The notes: generated by a model from the sequence alone, not told the origin. DNA of 64,000 nucleotides from Neptuniibacter sp048548695 (GCF_048548695.1 NZ_JBLYIF010000003.1), one strand, 5' to 3'. Positions 1 through 9,228 are shown, counted from the stretch's first letter. Program-made: numbers and translations.

Positions 1-1044
1 CTGAATCGCGCGATAGGGCGTTCGTTGCGTCGTCAGCGCGGTGATGATTTCCAGTATTACGATGAACCGGCGGGGGATGTTGGTTTGCGTGAGCAGCTGT
101 CGATGCATCATGCCCGGCGCGGCTGGGCGGTACCACCGGATCAACTCTGTACCACCTCTGGCTGTCAGCATGCGCTGTTCCTGGCGCTAATGGCATGTTG
201 TGAGCGTGGTGATGTGGTTGCGGTTGAATCGCCGGGATTCTATGGCGTACTGCAGCTGCTGGAACAATTGGAACTCAGGGTGGTCGAGGTACCGACCTCC
301 GTAGCAAACGGTATGGATATTGATGCGCTGGAGGAGGTGCTGGCGCGGTGGCAGGTGAAAGCCTGTATCGTGTCGCCTGCCTTCGCAACGCCGGGTGGCG
401 CACTGATGTCGGTAGAGGCGAAACAACGATTGCTGACGCTTGCTGAATACCATGATTTGGCGGTGATTGAAGACGATATCTACGCCGATACCGCATTGGG
501 CCCGGTGCCTGACCCGCTTAAGGCGCTGGATGCTGGAAACCGCGTGATCCTGTGCAGCTCTTTTTCGAAGAGCCTGTCACGTGATCTGCGATTGGGGTGG
601 GTGTCGGGCGCACGCTGGCATGATCGTATACTGCACCTGAAGCTGGTCACTCAATTAGCGAGCAGTCGCTACTTGCAGCAAGGGGTGGCCGATTTTATGG
701 CGGATGGTAGTTATACCGCGCATCTGCGTCGTCAGCGTAATGAGTTGAGGGCGCGTCGAGACCGACTCATCGCCTCGTTGCATGCCTGGTCTGCAGAGTT
801 ACGTGTTAGTGTTCCTATGGGCGGTTTGGCCGTCTGGGTTGAGCTGCCGCCCAACGTCGATACCCTGGCAAGCTATCCAAAAGCACTGGAACAGGGGGTC
901 GTGATCACTCCGGGCCCGCTGTTTTCTGTCTCTGGCCAGTTCAAAAACTGCCTGCGAATCAGTTATGCGCACCCTTGGGACGAACGCAGGGTGGCCGCGT
1001 TGAACCGACTGCCCAGACTTTTCGTGAGTCGCTCATCAGATTGA
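1..1044 (+). CDS. PLP-dependent aminotransferase domain, MocR/YdcR-like (5' end outside window)
   Basis: The frame is open back to base 1, so the gene starts upstream and only about 347 C-terminal residues are seen. The visible part is a fold-type I aminotransferase domain. It opens with a YYDEPAGDVGLREQL segment, typical just after the linker of MocR-type GntR regulators. The PLP lysine lies in SSFSKSLSRDLRLGW, and an IEDDIYAD segment carries the cofactor-contacting Asp and Tyr. A fused N-terminal winged helix would make it a MocR/PdxR-type regulator; that part is outside the window, so a free class I aminotransferase is not excluded. No clear terminator follows the stop codon. Confidence 0.8.
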   Translation: MNRAIGRSLRRQRGDDFQYYDEPAGDVGLREQLSMHHARRGWAVPPDQLCTTSGCQHALFLALMACCERGDVVAVESPGFYGVLQLLEQLELRVVEVPTSVANGMDIDALEEVLARWQVKACIVSPAFATPGGALMSVEAKQRLLTLAEYHDLAVIEDDIYADTALGPVPDPLKALDAGNRVILCSSFSKSLSRDLRLGWVSGARWHDRILHLKLVTQLASSRYLQQGVADFMADGSYTAHLRRQRNELRARRDRLIASLHAWSAELRVSVPMGGLAVWVELPPNVDTLASYPKALEQGVVITPGPLFSVSGQFKNCLRISYAHPWDERRVAALNRLPRLFVSRSSD

Positions 1045-1535
1045 TATTTATGCGAGGCGTGCCCTGACTAAAATTATCTTTAACATCAGTACCTTGCAGA
1101 ATCAGGCAAGTGGCTCGGGTGTTTTTTTAATTGTCTTGTTGTTTCACTGATAACTCTTTATTAGATGCATACACGCGTAATCTAAAACCAGATTGTTGGG
1201 GCGCTGAAGGTAGCCCCATATACCTTGTTATAGCGGCGTTTAAAAAAATTACAGTGCATTTGATGCGCATATTAATCTCAACTGCGATTACCAAAAAAAC
1301 GGGCATATCTGGTTTCGCCTTCTCCGGCGTAATCTACGTATTATTACGTAGCCTTAAACTTTTGGTTTAAGGGCTTTCTCGTAGCGAATCCAGCGGGTTA
1401 GTGCGCATGTGAATGCGCTAAGAATGTGCCAGACTTAGACTATTATGTTTTAAGCAAGCGATCACACCTACTGTGAATAAGCAGAGCCAACAGGCGGTGA
1501 TCAATCCAGAGTGAGACAAGAGGAAAACAATAACA
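1045..1535. other. Long intergenic region upstream of dctP with two adjacent hairpins
   Basis: No convincing gene is seen; a 79-codon open frame here has no family features or clear ribosome site. The stretch is richer in A and T than its flanks. Two back-to-back hairpins lie at 1334-1351 (CTACGTA/TACGTAG, 4-nt loop) and 1352-1372 (CCTTAAAC/GTTTAAGG, 5-nt loop), the second followed by GGCTTTCTC. An imperfect dyad AATCT-N6-AGATT lies at 1179-1194. The region presumably holds the promoter and operator of the TRAP operon, possibly with the tail of the upstream transcript, but no precise promoter is assigned. Confidence 0.5.
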
Positions 1536-2612
1536 ATGTTTAAACTGAAGATGGTTAAAAAACTTGCTGCTGTGGCCGCCTGCGCTGCAGTACTGGCAAG
1601 CCCGCTGGCGATGGCTGAAAAAACCTATCGTCTGAAACTGGCTGAAACCTGGCCAACCAATTTCCCTGTATTTGGTGATGCGACCAAGAACATGGCGGCG
1701 ATGGCGGAAAAGATGTCCAATGGTCGCCTGAAGATCACCATCGACTCTGCCAACAAGCATAAGTCAGCGTTTGGTGTGTTTGATATGGTGCGCTCCGGCC
1801 AATATGACATGGGCCACTCTGCCTCTTATTACTGGAAGGGTAAAGTCCCTAACACCCTGTACTTCACCACTATGCCGTTTGGTATGACTGCGCCTGAGCA
1901 GTACGGCTGGTTCTATTACGGTGGCGGTATGGAGCTGATGAATGAGGTCTATGGTGAATTTGGCCTGCTCTCATTCCCGGGTGGTAACACCGGTAACCAG
2001 ATGGGTGGCTGGTTCCAGAAAGAGATTAACTCTCTGGAAGACCTGCAGGGCTTGAAAATGCGTATTCCAGGTTTTGCTGGGGAAGTGCTGGCGAAACTGG
2101 GTGCAAAACCCACCAATATTGCCCCGGGTGAGCTGTACACTGCCCTTGAGCGCCGTACTATTGATGCGCTGGAATGGGTAGGTCCATCCCTTGACCTGCG
2201 TATGGGTTTCCACAAGATTTCACCGTACTACTACACCGGTTGGCATGAGCCTGCAACTGAACTGCAGTTCCTGATCAACACGCGTGTTTGGGAAAAATTG
2301 CCAGCTGACCTGCAGGAGATTCTGCGTATCTCCATGCGTACTGCTGCGTATGATATGTACACCCAGTCCTACCACGACTCTGCAGAAAACTGGGCAACCA
2401 TGAAGCAGGAATTTCCGAATATTCAGGTTAAAACTTTCCCGAAAGATGTAATTGCTGCTATGCGTAAGGCCAACGATGAGCTGTTGGCTGAGAAAGCAGC
2501 AGAAGACCCAATGGCCAAGAAAATTCTCGACTCTCAGGCCGCGTATATGCAGAAAGCCCGTGCCTGGACTGATATTTCAGACCGTGCTTACCTCAACAGT
2601 CTGTCTGACTGA
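1536..2612 (+). CDS. dctP: TRAP transporter solute-binding protein, DctP family (TakP-like)
   Basis: Periplasmic receptor that captures an organic acid and passes it to the DctQM permease. Residues 1-27 are a Sec signal peptide ending in LAMA before EKTYRLKLAE. The 358-aa length is normal for the family. The EWVGPSLDLRMGFHKI and RRTIDALEW segments are typical of the TakP-like branch, whose studied member binds 2-oxo acids such as pyruvate. The ligand here is inferred only as a monocarboxylate or 2-oxo acid. An AGAGGA ribosome site lies about 11 nt before the ATG. It is the first gene of dctP-dctQ-dctM and is separated from dctQ by a strong hairpin, usual where the binding protein must be made in excess. 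Confidence 0.92.
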   Translation: MFKLKMVKKLAAVAACAAVLASPLAMAEKTYRLKLAETWPTNFPVFGDATKNMAAMAEKMSNGRLKITIDSANKHKSAFGVFDMVRSGQYDMGHSASYYWKGKVPNTLYFTTMPFGMTAPEQYGWFYYGGGMELMNEVYGEFGLLSFPGGNTGNQMGGWFQKEINSLEDLQGLKMRIPGFAGEVLAKLGAKPTNIAPGELYTALERRTIDALEWVGPSLDLRMGFHKISPYYYTGWHEPATELQFLINTRVWEKLPADLQEILRISMRTAAYDMYTQSYHDSAENWATMKQEFPNIQVKTFPKDVIAAMRKANDELLAEKAAEDPMAKKILDSQAAYMQKARAWTDISDRAYLNSLSD

Positions 2613-2627
2613 AGCTGATCAGGCATC

Positions 2628-2662
2628 CGGGAGGCTCCACAAGAGCCTCCCGTTCGTTTTTT
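2628..2662 (+). terminator. Intra-operon terminator/attenuator between dctP and dctQ
   Basis: A perfect 10-bp stem (CGGGAGGCTC at 2628-2637 with GAGCCTCCCG at 2643-2652) and a 5-nt loop are followed by TTCGTTTTTT. This is a textbook Rho-independent terminator. It lies only 15 bases after the dctP stop and 16 before dctQ, so it probably trims the message and lowers permease expression relative to the binding protein. Confidence 0.88.
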
Positions 2663-2677
2663 AACAACTCGTCAGAA

Positions 2678-3220
2678 ATGGTGATGTCGATGTTGCGACT
2701 GGAAGATTTTATCAACCGGTTTTCCGATCTACTGGGGAAGATCTCCGCAGTACTCTTTGTGCTGATGCTGTTCAACGTGTTTATCGATGTTGTGATGCGT
2801 TATGCGTTTAATGATGTATCCATCGGTATGCAAGAATTGGAATGGCACCTGTATGCTGCGGTGTTTCTATTGGGTGTTCCCTATACCCTACGCGCCGGTG
2901 GCCATGTCCGGGTGGATCTGATTTATGAGCGTTTGAGCGATAAAAAACAAGCCTGGGTGGATATTGGCGGGACACTGATTCTGCTGTTGCCTTTCTGTGG
3001 GCTGGTTGCATGGTATGGCTACGACTTTGCGCTGGAGTCCTATAACCTCGGCGAGACCTCGGGTGATCCGGGCGGTTTGCCTTACCGCTGGATTATCAAG
3101 GCTGTGATTCCCTTCTCTTTTCTGGCGATGCTGATCAGCGGGATTGGTTTGCTGGTCAAGTCAATTAACGTATTGCTTGGTCTGCGTCAGCAGGACCATT
3201 ACGAAGCCCCACAACAGTAA
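2678..3220 (+). CDS. dctQ: TRAP transporter small permease, DctQ family
   Basis: A 180-aa inner-membrane protein with four predicted hydrophobic segments, about residues 18-38, 50-70, 92-112 and 135-158. The segment MRYAFNDVSIGMQELEWHLYAAVFLLG is split across helices in the usual DctQ arrangement, with a Trp and acidic residues early in helix two. It pairs with the DctM subunit to form the sodium-driven permease. Possible ATG starts lie at 2678, 2684 and 2690, none with a clear ribosome site, so the exact N terminus is uncertain. The gap to dctM is 11 bases. Confidence 0.9.
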   Translation: MVMSMLRLEDFINRFSDLLGKISAVLFVLMLFNVFIDVVMRYAFNDVSIGMQELEWHLYAAVFLLGVPYTLRAGGHVRVDLIYERLSDKKQAWVDIGGTLILLLPFCGLVAWYGYDFALESYNLGETSGDPGGLPYRWIIKAVIPFSFLAMLISGIGLLVKSINVLLGLRQQDHYEAPQQ

Positions 3221-3231
3221 GGAGCACAAAC

Positions 3232-4521
3232 ATGATCGGTATTGTGATGTTTTTTGTTGCCCTCGTGCTGTTGCTGGTGGGCTTTCCGGTAGCATTTACC
3301 TTTGGTGGTGTTGCCCTGATTTTTGGTGTGTTTGCCGAAGGCCCGGATATCTTCGCCTTCATGCCGTTTCGTATTCAGAGCATCATGGAAAATACGGTAT
3401 TGATGGCAGTGCCGCTGTTTATTTTCATGGGCCTAGTGTTGCAGAAAACCAAACTGGCCGAACAGCTGTTGGAGTCAATGGGTAAACTGTTTGGCGGGGT
3501 ACGAGGTGGTCTGGCAATCTCCACCGTGCTGGTGGGTGCGCTACTGGCAGCGTCAACTGGTGTGGTCGGTGCTTCGGTAGTGGCTATGGGCCTGATCTCC
3601 CTACCGGTTATGCTGAAATACAATTATGACAAAAAGCTGGCCTGCGGCACTATCTGTGCTTCAGGCACCCTGGGCCAGATTATTCCGCCCTCCATTATTT
3701 TGATTATTCTGGGGGATGTACTGGGGATTCCGGTGGGAGACCTGTTTAAGGCAGCCATTGGACCGGGAGCGGTACTGATTGGTGTCTATATCATCTATAT
3801 TCTGGCCTATACCTATCTCAAACCTGAAGCTGCTCCTGCGATGCCGATGGATGATGATGTGGCCAACAAGGCACAGCAGTATCGTAAAGCACTGATCGCG
3901 ATTATTCCGCCGTTGGCACTGATCTTGGTGGTACTGGGTTCTATCTTTGCGGGGATTGCGACGCCGACAGAGTCTTCCGCGCTGGGGGGGGTGGGTGCTT
4001 TGGTTCTGGCGTTGCTCTATCGTCAGTTCAGTTGGAAGATGGTGATGGAGTCTGCCACAGAAACGGTTAAGGTCACGGCCATGGTGTTCGCCATTTTGCT
4101 CGGGGCTACAGCGTTCTCTATGGCATTTACCTATACCGGCGGGGATTACATTGTTGAGGAAATTTTGTCTGACTTGCCAGGTGGCGCGACAGGCTTCCTG
4201 CTGCTGTCGATGCTGGCTATTCTGGTTCTGGGCTTCTTTATCGACTTTGTTGAGATCAGCTTTATCATCGTGCCGATTCTGGCGCCGGTGGCAGACCTGT
4301 TGGGCATTGCGCCGGTATGGTTTGCGATTCTGATTGCCATGAACCTGCAGACCAGTTTCCTGACGCCGCCCTTTGGTTTCAGTCTGTTCTATCTCAAAGG
4401 GGTTTCTCCGCCTGAGGTCAGAACCCTGGATATATACCGGGGTGTAGTGCCTTTCATCCTGATGCAGGTCGCAGTGGTGATTACGATTTTGGTCTTCCCA
4501 AGCTTCTATGGCCTGACCTGA
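3232..4521 (+). CDS. dctM: TRAP transporter large permease, DctM family
   Basis: A 429-aa polytopic protein and the transport subunit of the TRAP system. It has the family's repeated hydrophobic hairpins and conserved segments such as LASGTLGQIIPPSI-type (here ICASGTLGQIIPPSI) and GIATPTESSALG. An AAGGAG ribosome site precedes the ATG. The stop codon abuts the convergent stop of the Ap4A phosphorylase gene: the two TGA codons share the palindrome TGATCA, so no base separates the genes and no terminator fits between them. Confidence 0.94.
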   Translation: MIGIVMFFVALVLLLVGFPVAFTFGGVALIFGVFAEGPDIFAFMPFRIQSIMENTVLMAVPLFIFMGLVLQKTKLAEQLLESMGKLFGGVRGGLAISTVLVGALLAASTGVVGASVVAMGLISLPVMLKYNYDKKLACGTICASGTLGQIIPPSIILIILGDVLGIPVGDLFKAAIGPGAVLIGVYIIYILAYTYLKPEAAPAMPMDDDVANKAQQYRKALIAIIPPLALILVVLGSIFAGIATPTESSALGGVGALVLALLYRQFSWKMVMESATETVKVTAMVFAILLGATAFSMAFTYTGGDYIVEEILSDLPGGATGFLLLSMLAILVLGFFIDFVEISFIIVPILAPVADLLGIAPVWFAILIAMNLQTSFLTPPFGFSLFYLKGVSPPEVRTLDIYRGVVPFILMQVAVVITILVFPSFYGLT

Positions 4522-5364
4522 TCAACCACTAATCAACTGCAGGGTGCTGGCCAGTCCGGCGTCCTGCAGTTGTTTTACCTGAGTCCGGTCTTGCACCAGC
4601 AGTGATCCGGTGAACGCCAGGGCATTGAACGAGATCCCCATAACACTTTCTCTCTGGCGTGGCACCAGCATCAGCCACTGCCGTGTCAGTAGCAGGTTAT
4701 AGGGCTTTTCTATTGCATTTTCGCTGACCTCTATCCCCAGTGTCATGCGCAGGCGGTCATAGAGCTGCAGCAATTGCTGACCCGCTTCTGAGACAGACAT
4801 GTTAAACAACTCAGTTGGCAGAGCGACGGCTGCATGCGTAAACGGCAGGTTCTTGAGCTGACGTGGTACTTGGTCATTTAAGGCCGTCAGCTGTGGTGCA
4901 AAAGGCAGGGTGTTGCTGTCGGATAGCGCAACAAGTTGCAGATGTTTATGTGGCTGGCTGGCACCTGCTATCGGGCCGCTGTTATAAAACGCCAGGGCCT
5001 CTTGCTGTTGCAGGCAGGCAAACAGGGCACTGAAATCTGCCAGATCCAGCGCCTGAGACTGGGGGACAAAAGTGGGTGTTACCAATAACAGGTGCAGATC
5101 AAATACATTGTATTTGTTGAGTACGCACAGGTGACTGTTGCCGATTTTCGTCACTGTCAGTGCAGGTTCTGGCGGTAAAAATGGGTTGCTTCTGATGCTG
5201 TTGGTATCAGCCGGAGTCTCTTTTAATTTCAGCGTTTGCAGAATGCGTACCACCCAGTTAAGGCCGTGTTCGGTGAGTGCCAGGCTTGTCGCGGGTAGGC
5301 TGAGCAGGGCGCCACTATTCAGGGCTGCCTGTCTGATCTGGACGGCCTGTTGCCAAAGATGCAT
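4522..5364 (-). CDS. Ap4A phosphorylase (ATP adenylyltransferase), HIT-like
   Basis: A 280-aa cytosolic enzyme expected to cleave diadenosine tetraphosphate with phosphate to ATP and ADP. The core is the segment LNKYNVFDLHLLLVTP at residues 82-97, followed by the active-site block SQPHKHLQL at 136-144, where H139 and H141 form the HxH nucleophile motif of the APA1/2-type branch of the HIT superfamily. A C-terminal ATP-adenylyltransferase domain follows from about residue 180. It is divergent from the kinase gene at 5392, with only 27 bases between the start codons, and convergent with dctM. No functional link to the neighbours is evident. Confidence 0.85.
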   Translation of the reverse strand: MHLWQQAVQIRQAALNSGALLSLPATSLALTEHGLNWVVRILQTLKLKETPADTNSIRSNPFLPPEPALTVTKIGNSHLCVLNKYNVFDLHLLLVTPTFVPQSQALDLADFSALFACLQQQEALAFYNSGPIAGASQPHKHLQLVALSDSNTLPFAPQLTALNDQVPRQLKNLPFTHAAVALPTELFNMSVSEAGQQLLQLYDRLRMTLGIEVSENAIEKPYNLLLTRQWLMLVPRQRESVMGISFNALAFTGSLLVQDRTQVKQLQDAGLASTLQLISG

Positions 5365-5391
5365 AACCCGGTTCCTCAGTGAATCTATATA

Positions 5392-6789
5392 ATGACTAAA
5401 ACAGCCTCTGATAATAAAAGACAGCAGAAGATGTCCAACATTGCCACTTCGTTAAGAACCAAAATCCTGTTGCTGGCGATTCTGCCGCTGACGCTGGTCA
5501 CGGTGGTAGTGACCATGATCAGTATGAATCAGGCACGGCATCTGTCTGAGCAGGAGATCCAGACTTTTGAGGAGAACCTGCTGAGTTCCAAGCGTAATGA
5601 GCTGATGAATTACGTTGATATGGCTATGAATGCCATTGCCCCTGTTGTGGCGAATGCTGAACCAGGCGATGCGGCAGCAGAAGCAGAACTGAAGCGTATC
5701 CTGAATAATCTGAACTATGGTGATGATGGTTATTTCTTTATGTATACCGCAGAGGGCGTCAACCTGGTGCATCCGGTGCAACCTGAGCTGGTAGGTCTTA
5801 ACCTCTACGATCTGCAGGACCGGGATGGCAGGTATGTGATTCGCAACCTGTTGCGGCTGGCGAGTGAGGGTGGCGGTTTCTTCCGTTACCTGTGGGAAAA
5901 GCCCTCCCGTGGCGATCTTGAAGATAAACTCAGCTATGTGGTGTTGATTCCCAAATTTAACTGGATGATGGGTACCGGGTTGTACATTGATGATATCGCC
6001 AAAGAGGTGGCGTCTATCCGCTTAAAGGTGACCCAGAATATCCGCAATACTTTTTTCACGGTGCTGGCGATTCTTGCTGCCACATTGGTTGTCATCGCGC
6101 TGATCGGGGTGGCTATTAATATCCATGCCACGCAGCTGGCAGACAAAAGCCTGCGGGATATGGCGCACCGCTATGTGCAGTTTCAAGTCGCCCAGCGGCG
6201 AAACTTTGCCCGTGAACTGCATGATGGCATCAATCAGTTGATGGTGTCGGTTAAATTTCGTATTGAGCTGGCGCTGGAAAAACTGCAAGGCGGCCAGGAC
6301 TCGGCGACTCAGGACCTGGAAACTGCGCACCGGGTGCTGGACCAGACAATTCAGGAGGTGCGCCGTCTATCCCATGACCTGCGTCCCATGTTACTGGATG
6401 ACCTGGGCCTGGAATCTGCCTTGCAAAGTATGCTGAATGATTTTTCGTTGCGTACGCATATCGCGCCTCGGGTCAAACTGGTATTGCCTGATACCCGTCT
6501 ACCTGATGATATTGAGATCACGCTCTATCGAATGGCACAGGAGGCGCTGACCAATATTGAGCGTCACTCCGGTGCCACTGACGTTAGCCTGACCATCTGG
6601 CCGGAGGACGGTGAAGTGTGGCTGGAGATTAAAGACAACGGCCAGGGTTTTTCGTCCGCAGCAGCTTCAGGCGATGGCATTGGCCTGTTGAATATGCGCG
6701 AACGTACCGAGCTGCTGAGTGGCGTATTTCATCTACAGAGCAAACCCGGGCAGGGTACAACATTGCGGGCTGGTTTTAGCGTGTTATGA
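5392..6789 (+). CDS. Cache-domain sensor histidine kinase, NarL-partner type (MctS-like)
   Basis: Membrane sensor of 465 aa. One TM helix lies near residues 24-45, a periplasmic Cache_2 domain at about 50-205 (with GYFFMYTAEGVNLVHP and GTGLYIDD), and a second TM at about 220-242. A HisKA_3 domain with the phospho-accepting H277 in ARELHDG and a C-terminal HATPase domain (DNGQGF, GIGLLNMRER) follow. Related Cache_2 kinases beside monocarboxylate carriers sense small carboxylic acids, which fits the neighbouring TRAP operon (inference). The ATG at 5392 overlaps a TATAAT-like string and has a poor ribosome site. The ATG at 5431 (MSNIATSLRTK) is a serious alternative start. Confidence 0.9.
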   Translation: MTKTASDNKRQQKMSNIATSLRTKILLLAILPLTLVTVVVTMISMNQARHLSEQEIQTFEENLLSSKRNELMNYVDMAMNAIAPVVANAEPGDAAAEAELKRILNNLNYGDDGYFFMYTAEGVNLVHPVQPELVGLNLYDLQDRDGRYVIRNLLRLASEGGGFFRYLWEKPSRGDLEDKLSYVVLIPKFNWMMGTGLYIDDIAKEVASIRLKVTQNIRNTFFTVLAILAATLVVIALIGVAINIHATQLADKSLRDMAHRYVQFQVAQRRNFARELHDGINQLMVSVKFRIELALEKLQGGQDSATQDLETAHRVLDQTIQEVRRLSHDLRPMLLDDLGLESALQSMLNDFSLRTHIAPRVKLVLPDTRLPDDIEITLYRMAQEALTNIERHSGATDVSLTIWPEDGEVWLEIKDNGQGFSSAAASGDGIGLLNMRERTELLSGVFHLQSKPGQGTTLRAGFSVL

Positions 6790-6802
6790 AGGGGCAGAAT
6801 CA

Positions 6803-7453
6803 ATGACAGATGAGTTAGTTCGGATCCTGTTGGTGGATGACCATCCGCTGGTGCTGGATGGCATTAATGCCCGGCTGGAGCAGGAAGCAACAGTGCAGGT
6901 CGTGGGTATGGCCAATAATGGCCAGCAAGCGCTCGAGCTGGCAGCGGAACTGCAGCCCGATGTGGTGTTGATGGATATCTCAATGCCGGTTATGAACGGG
7001 TTTGAGGCGACTGAACGCTTTCGGGAGCAGCTTCCGCAGATCAAGGTACTGATTCTGAGCATGCATGACGATCGCGAATACATAATGAAACTGGTACGTT
7101 GTGGTGCCAGCGGTTATGTCTTAAAGGATGTGTCGTCACGGGAGCTGATCAACGCCATCCAGACGGTCTCTACCGGTGCCAGCTATTTCAGTTCTGGTGT
7201 CTCCCAAACCCTGTTTAATGCCGCTGCCTTGGAACCGGCAGAGACAGCGCCTAAACCTGACCTGCTGACACCGCGAGAAAACGATGTGCTGAAATCTATT
7301 GCCGAAGGCTTGAGCAACAAAGAGATTGCCCGGCAATTGTCGATCTCGGTCAGAACCGTGGAAACCCACCGCCTGAATATTAAACAGAAACTGGACCTGC
7401 AGACTACCGCTGCTCTGGCGCGGTATGCCTTTGAGCGTGGTTTGCTTGAATGA
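6803..7453 (+). CDS. NarL/LuxR-family response regulator
   Basis: A 216-aa DNA-binding regulator and the partner of the preceding kinase. The receiver domain spans residues 1-120 with acidic pocket DD12-13, phospho-acceptor D58 in VVLMDISMP, and the switch lysine in VLKDV. The LuxR-type helix-turn-helix covers about 148-205 (LTPRENDVLKSIAEGLSNKE, SVRTVETH). The ATG at 6803 follows GAAGGGG with good spacing and lies 13 bases after the kinase stop, so the two genes are co-transcribed. Likely targets are the TRAP operon or other carboxylate genes nearby (inference). Confidence 0.92.
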   Translation: MTDELVRILLVDDHPLVLDGINARLEQEATVQVVGMANNGQQALELAAELQPDVVLMDISMPVMNGFEATERFREQLPQIKVLILSMHDDREYIMKLVRCGASGYVLKDVSSRELINAIQTVSTGASYFSSGVSQTLFNAAALEPAETAPKPDLLTPRENDVLKSIAEGLSNKEIARQLSISVRTVETHRLNIKQKLDLQTTAALARYAFERGLLE

Positions 7454-7476
7454 CCAAGACGCCACTGCGACTGGAT

Positions 7477-7501
7477 AAAAAAAGCCCTCCAGAAGGAGGG
7501 C
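7477..7501 (-). terminator. Rho-independent terminator of the catabolic operon
   Basis: Read on the minus strand, GCCCTCC-TTCT-GGAGGGC is followed directly by TTTTTTTATCC. It sits 77 bases after the stop of the ETF-quinone oxidoreductase gene and ends the long minus-strand operon. On the plus strand the same stem has no U-tract, so it is a weaker stop for the response-regulator gene. Confidence 0.88.
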
Positions 7502-7577
7502 GAAAAGGCACCGAGCCAGAGTTAAATATACAAGTACAGCGTGGAACTACAGTGCCAAGGGCTACATAGCAGAGTGG

Positions 7578-9218
7578 CTACATATTCGGATAATTGGGAC
7601 CGCCACCGCCCTCTGGCGTGATCCAGCGGATATTCTGGTTGGGGTCCTTGATGTCACAGGTTTTGCAGTGCAGACAGTTCTGCGCATTGATCTGCAGTCG
7701 CTTGCCCTGATCCTCCTCCACCACTTCATACACCCCGGCCGGACAATAACGCTGCGCCGGTTCTTCATACAGCGGGATGTTGACGGTCAGCGGTAGCTCG
7801 GGCTGCGCCAGTTGCAGATGGCAGGGCTGATCTTCTTCATGGTTGGTATTGGACAGGTACACCGAGGACAGCTTGTCGAATGACAGCCTGCCGTCAGGCT
7901 TCGGATAAAAGATCGCCTTGCTGACGGCGGCTTCACGCATCTGGGCATGATCTTCATTGCCGTCATGCAGAGTCAGCGGCAGGCGACCACGGAAAATGTT
8001 CTGATCCAGTGTATTGAATGCGCCCCCCAGCAGCGGGCCGAAGCGGTGCAAAGCCGGGCCGAAGTTACGTGAACTGAACAGCTCGTCATACAGCCAGCTA
8101 TTACGATAACGCGGGCAGTAGCCGGTTGCGGTACCGCTATCATTCTGCAGTGCTTCAATGACCGCTTCTGCTGCCAGCATGCCGGATTTCATGGCGGTAT
8201 GGGTGCCCTTGATGCGGGAAAAATTCAGTGTGCCGGCGTCACAGCCGATCAGCAGGCCGCCGGGAAACGTCATCTCCGGCAGGGCATTAAAGCCGCCTTT
8301 GGTGATGGCTCTGGCACCATAGGAAACCCGTTTGCCGCCTTCTAGATACTGTGCCAGCAATGGGTGGTGTTTCAGTCGCTGGAACTCTTCGAACGGGCTC
8401 AGCCAGGGGTTGCTGTAGTTCAGGTCGATGATCAGACCCACTGCTACCTGATTGTTTTCTGCATGGTAGAGGAAGAATCCGCCGCTGGCATCACCTTCCA
8501 GCGGCCAGCCACTGCCATGAATCACCAGCCCCGGCTGGTGTCTGGCCGGATCAATATCCCACAGCTCTTTGAGGCCGATAGCATAATGTTGCGGGTCGCG
8601 CCCTTTATCCAGCTGATAATGACTGATCAACTCTTTGCCCAGATGGCCGCGACAGCCTTCGGCAAACAGCGTGAATTTAGCCTCCAGCGCCATGCTGGGC
8701 ACATAGGCGTCCTTCGGCTCACGGTCAGCACTCACGCCCATCTCGCCGGTGAGCACTCCCTTGACCTGATTGTTGTCGTCATACAACACTTCGGCGGCTG
8801 GGAAACCCGGGAAAATTTCTACACCCAGAGCCTCTGCCTGCTCCGCTAGCCAGCGGCACAGATTACCTAGACTGGCGATATAACAGCCGTCATTGTGCAT
8901 GGTTTTCGGCGCCAACCAATTGGGCAGGGTGACAGCGGATTTTTCGTTACGTAGCAGGACGATCTGGTCGGTGGCGGCGGGTGTGGTCAGGGGTGCGCCC
9001 CGCTCCTGCCAGTCAGGGAAGAGTTCCTCTAGTGCTTTGGGGTCAATCACCGCGCCGGAGAGAATATGGGCACCGACTTCAGAGCCTTTTTCTACCACAC
9101 AGACACTCAGTGCCTGGTCGTTGTCATTCGCCAGTTGTTTGAGTCGACAGGCGGCGGCGAGGCCTGCAGGCCCGGCACCGACAATCAGCACATCAAATTG
9201 CATTACTTCATAGTCCAT
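7578..9218 (-). CDS. Electron transfer flavoprotein-ubiquinone oxidoreductase (ETF-QO)
   Basis: A 546-aa membrane-associated flavoprotein that passes electrons from reduced ETF to ubiquinone. The N-terminal dinucleotide-binding motif VLIVGAGPAGLAAA lies near residues 9-22, with an acidic cap (VVEKGSEVGAHILSG) after it. The C terminus carries the [4Fe-4S] ligands, one Cys in RYCPAGVYEV and three in NCLHCKTCDI, then a GGGGPNYPNM tail. Length and architecture are normal. It is the last gene of the minus-strand operon, 10 bases after the acyl-CoA dehydrogenase gene. Having ETF, ETF-QO and dehydrogenase together gives the operon its own route to the quinone pool. M6 is an alternative start. Confidence 0.96.
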   Translation of the reverse strand: MDYEVMQFDVLIVGAGPAGLAAACRLKQLANDNDQALSVCVVEKGSEVGAHILSGAVIDPKALEELFPDWQERGAPLTTPAATDQIVLLRNEKSAVTLPNWLAPKTMHNDGCYIASLGNLCRWLAEQAEALGVEIFPGFPAAEVLYDDNNQVKGVLTGEMGVSADREPKDAYVPSMALEAKFTLFAEGCRGHLGKELISHYQLDKGRDPQHYAIGLKELWDIDPARHQPGLVIHGSGWPLEGDASGGFFLYHAENNQVAVGLIIDLNYSNPWLSPFEEFQRLKHHPLLAQYLEGGKRVSYGARAITKGGFNALPEMTFPGGLLIGCDAGTLNFSRIKGTHTAMKSGMLAAEAVIEALQNDSGTATGYCPRYRNSWLYDELFSSRNFGPALHRFGPLLGGAFNTLDQNIFRGRLPLTLHDGNEDHAQMREAAVSKAIFYPKPDGRLSFDKLSSVYLSNTNHEEDQPCHLQLAQPELPLTVNIPLYEEPAQRYCPAGVYEVVEEDQGKRLQINAQNCLHCKTCDIKDPNQNIRWITPEGGGGPNYPNM

Positions 9219-9228
9219 CAGGATGTCC

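Noticed and set aside
1131..1370. A 79-codon open frame as a gene
   Set aside because: No clear ribosome site, no family-like sequence, and it runs through the intergenic hairpins.
8364..8849. Long plus-strand frame opposite the ETF-QO gene
   Set aside because: It is the complement of well-conserved ETF-QO codons; the protein has no recognisable pattern.
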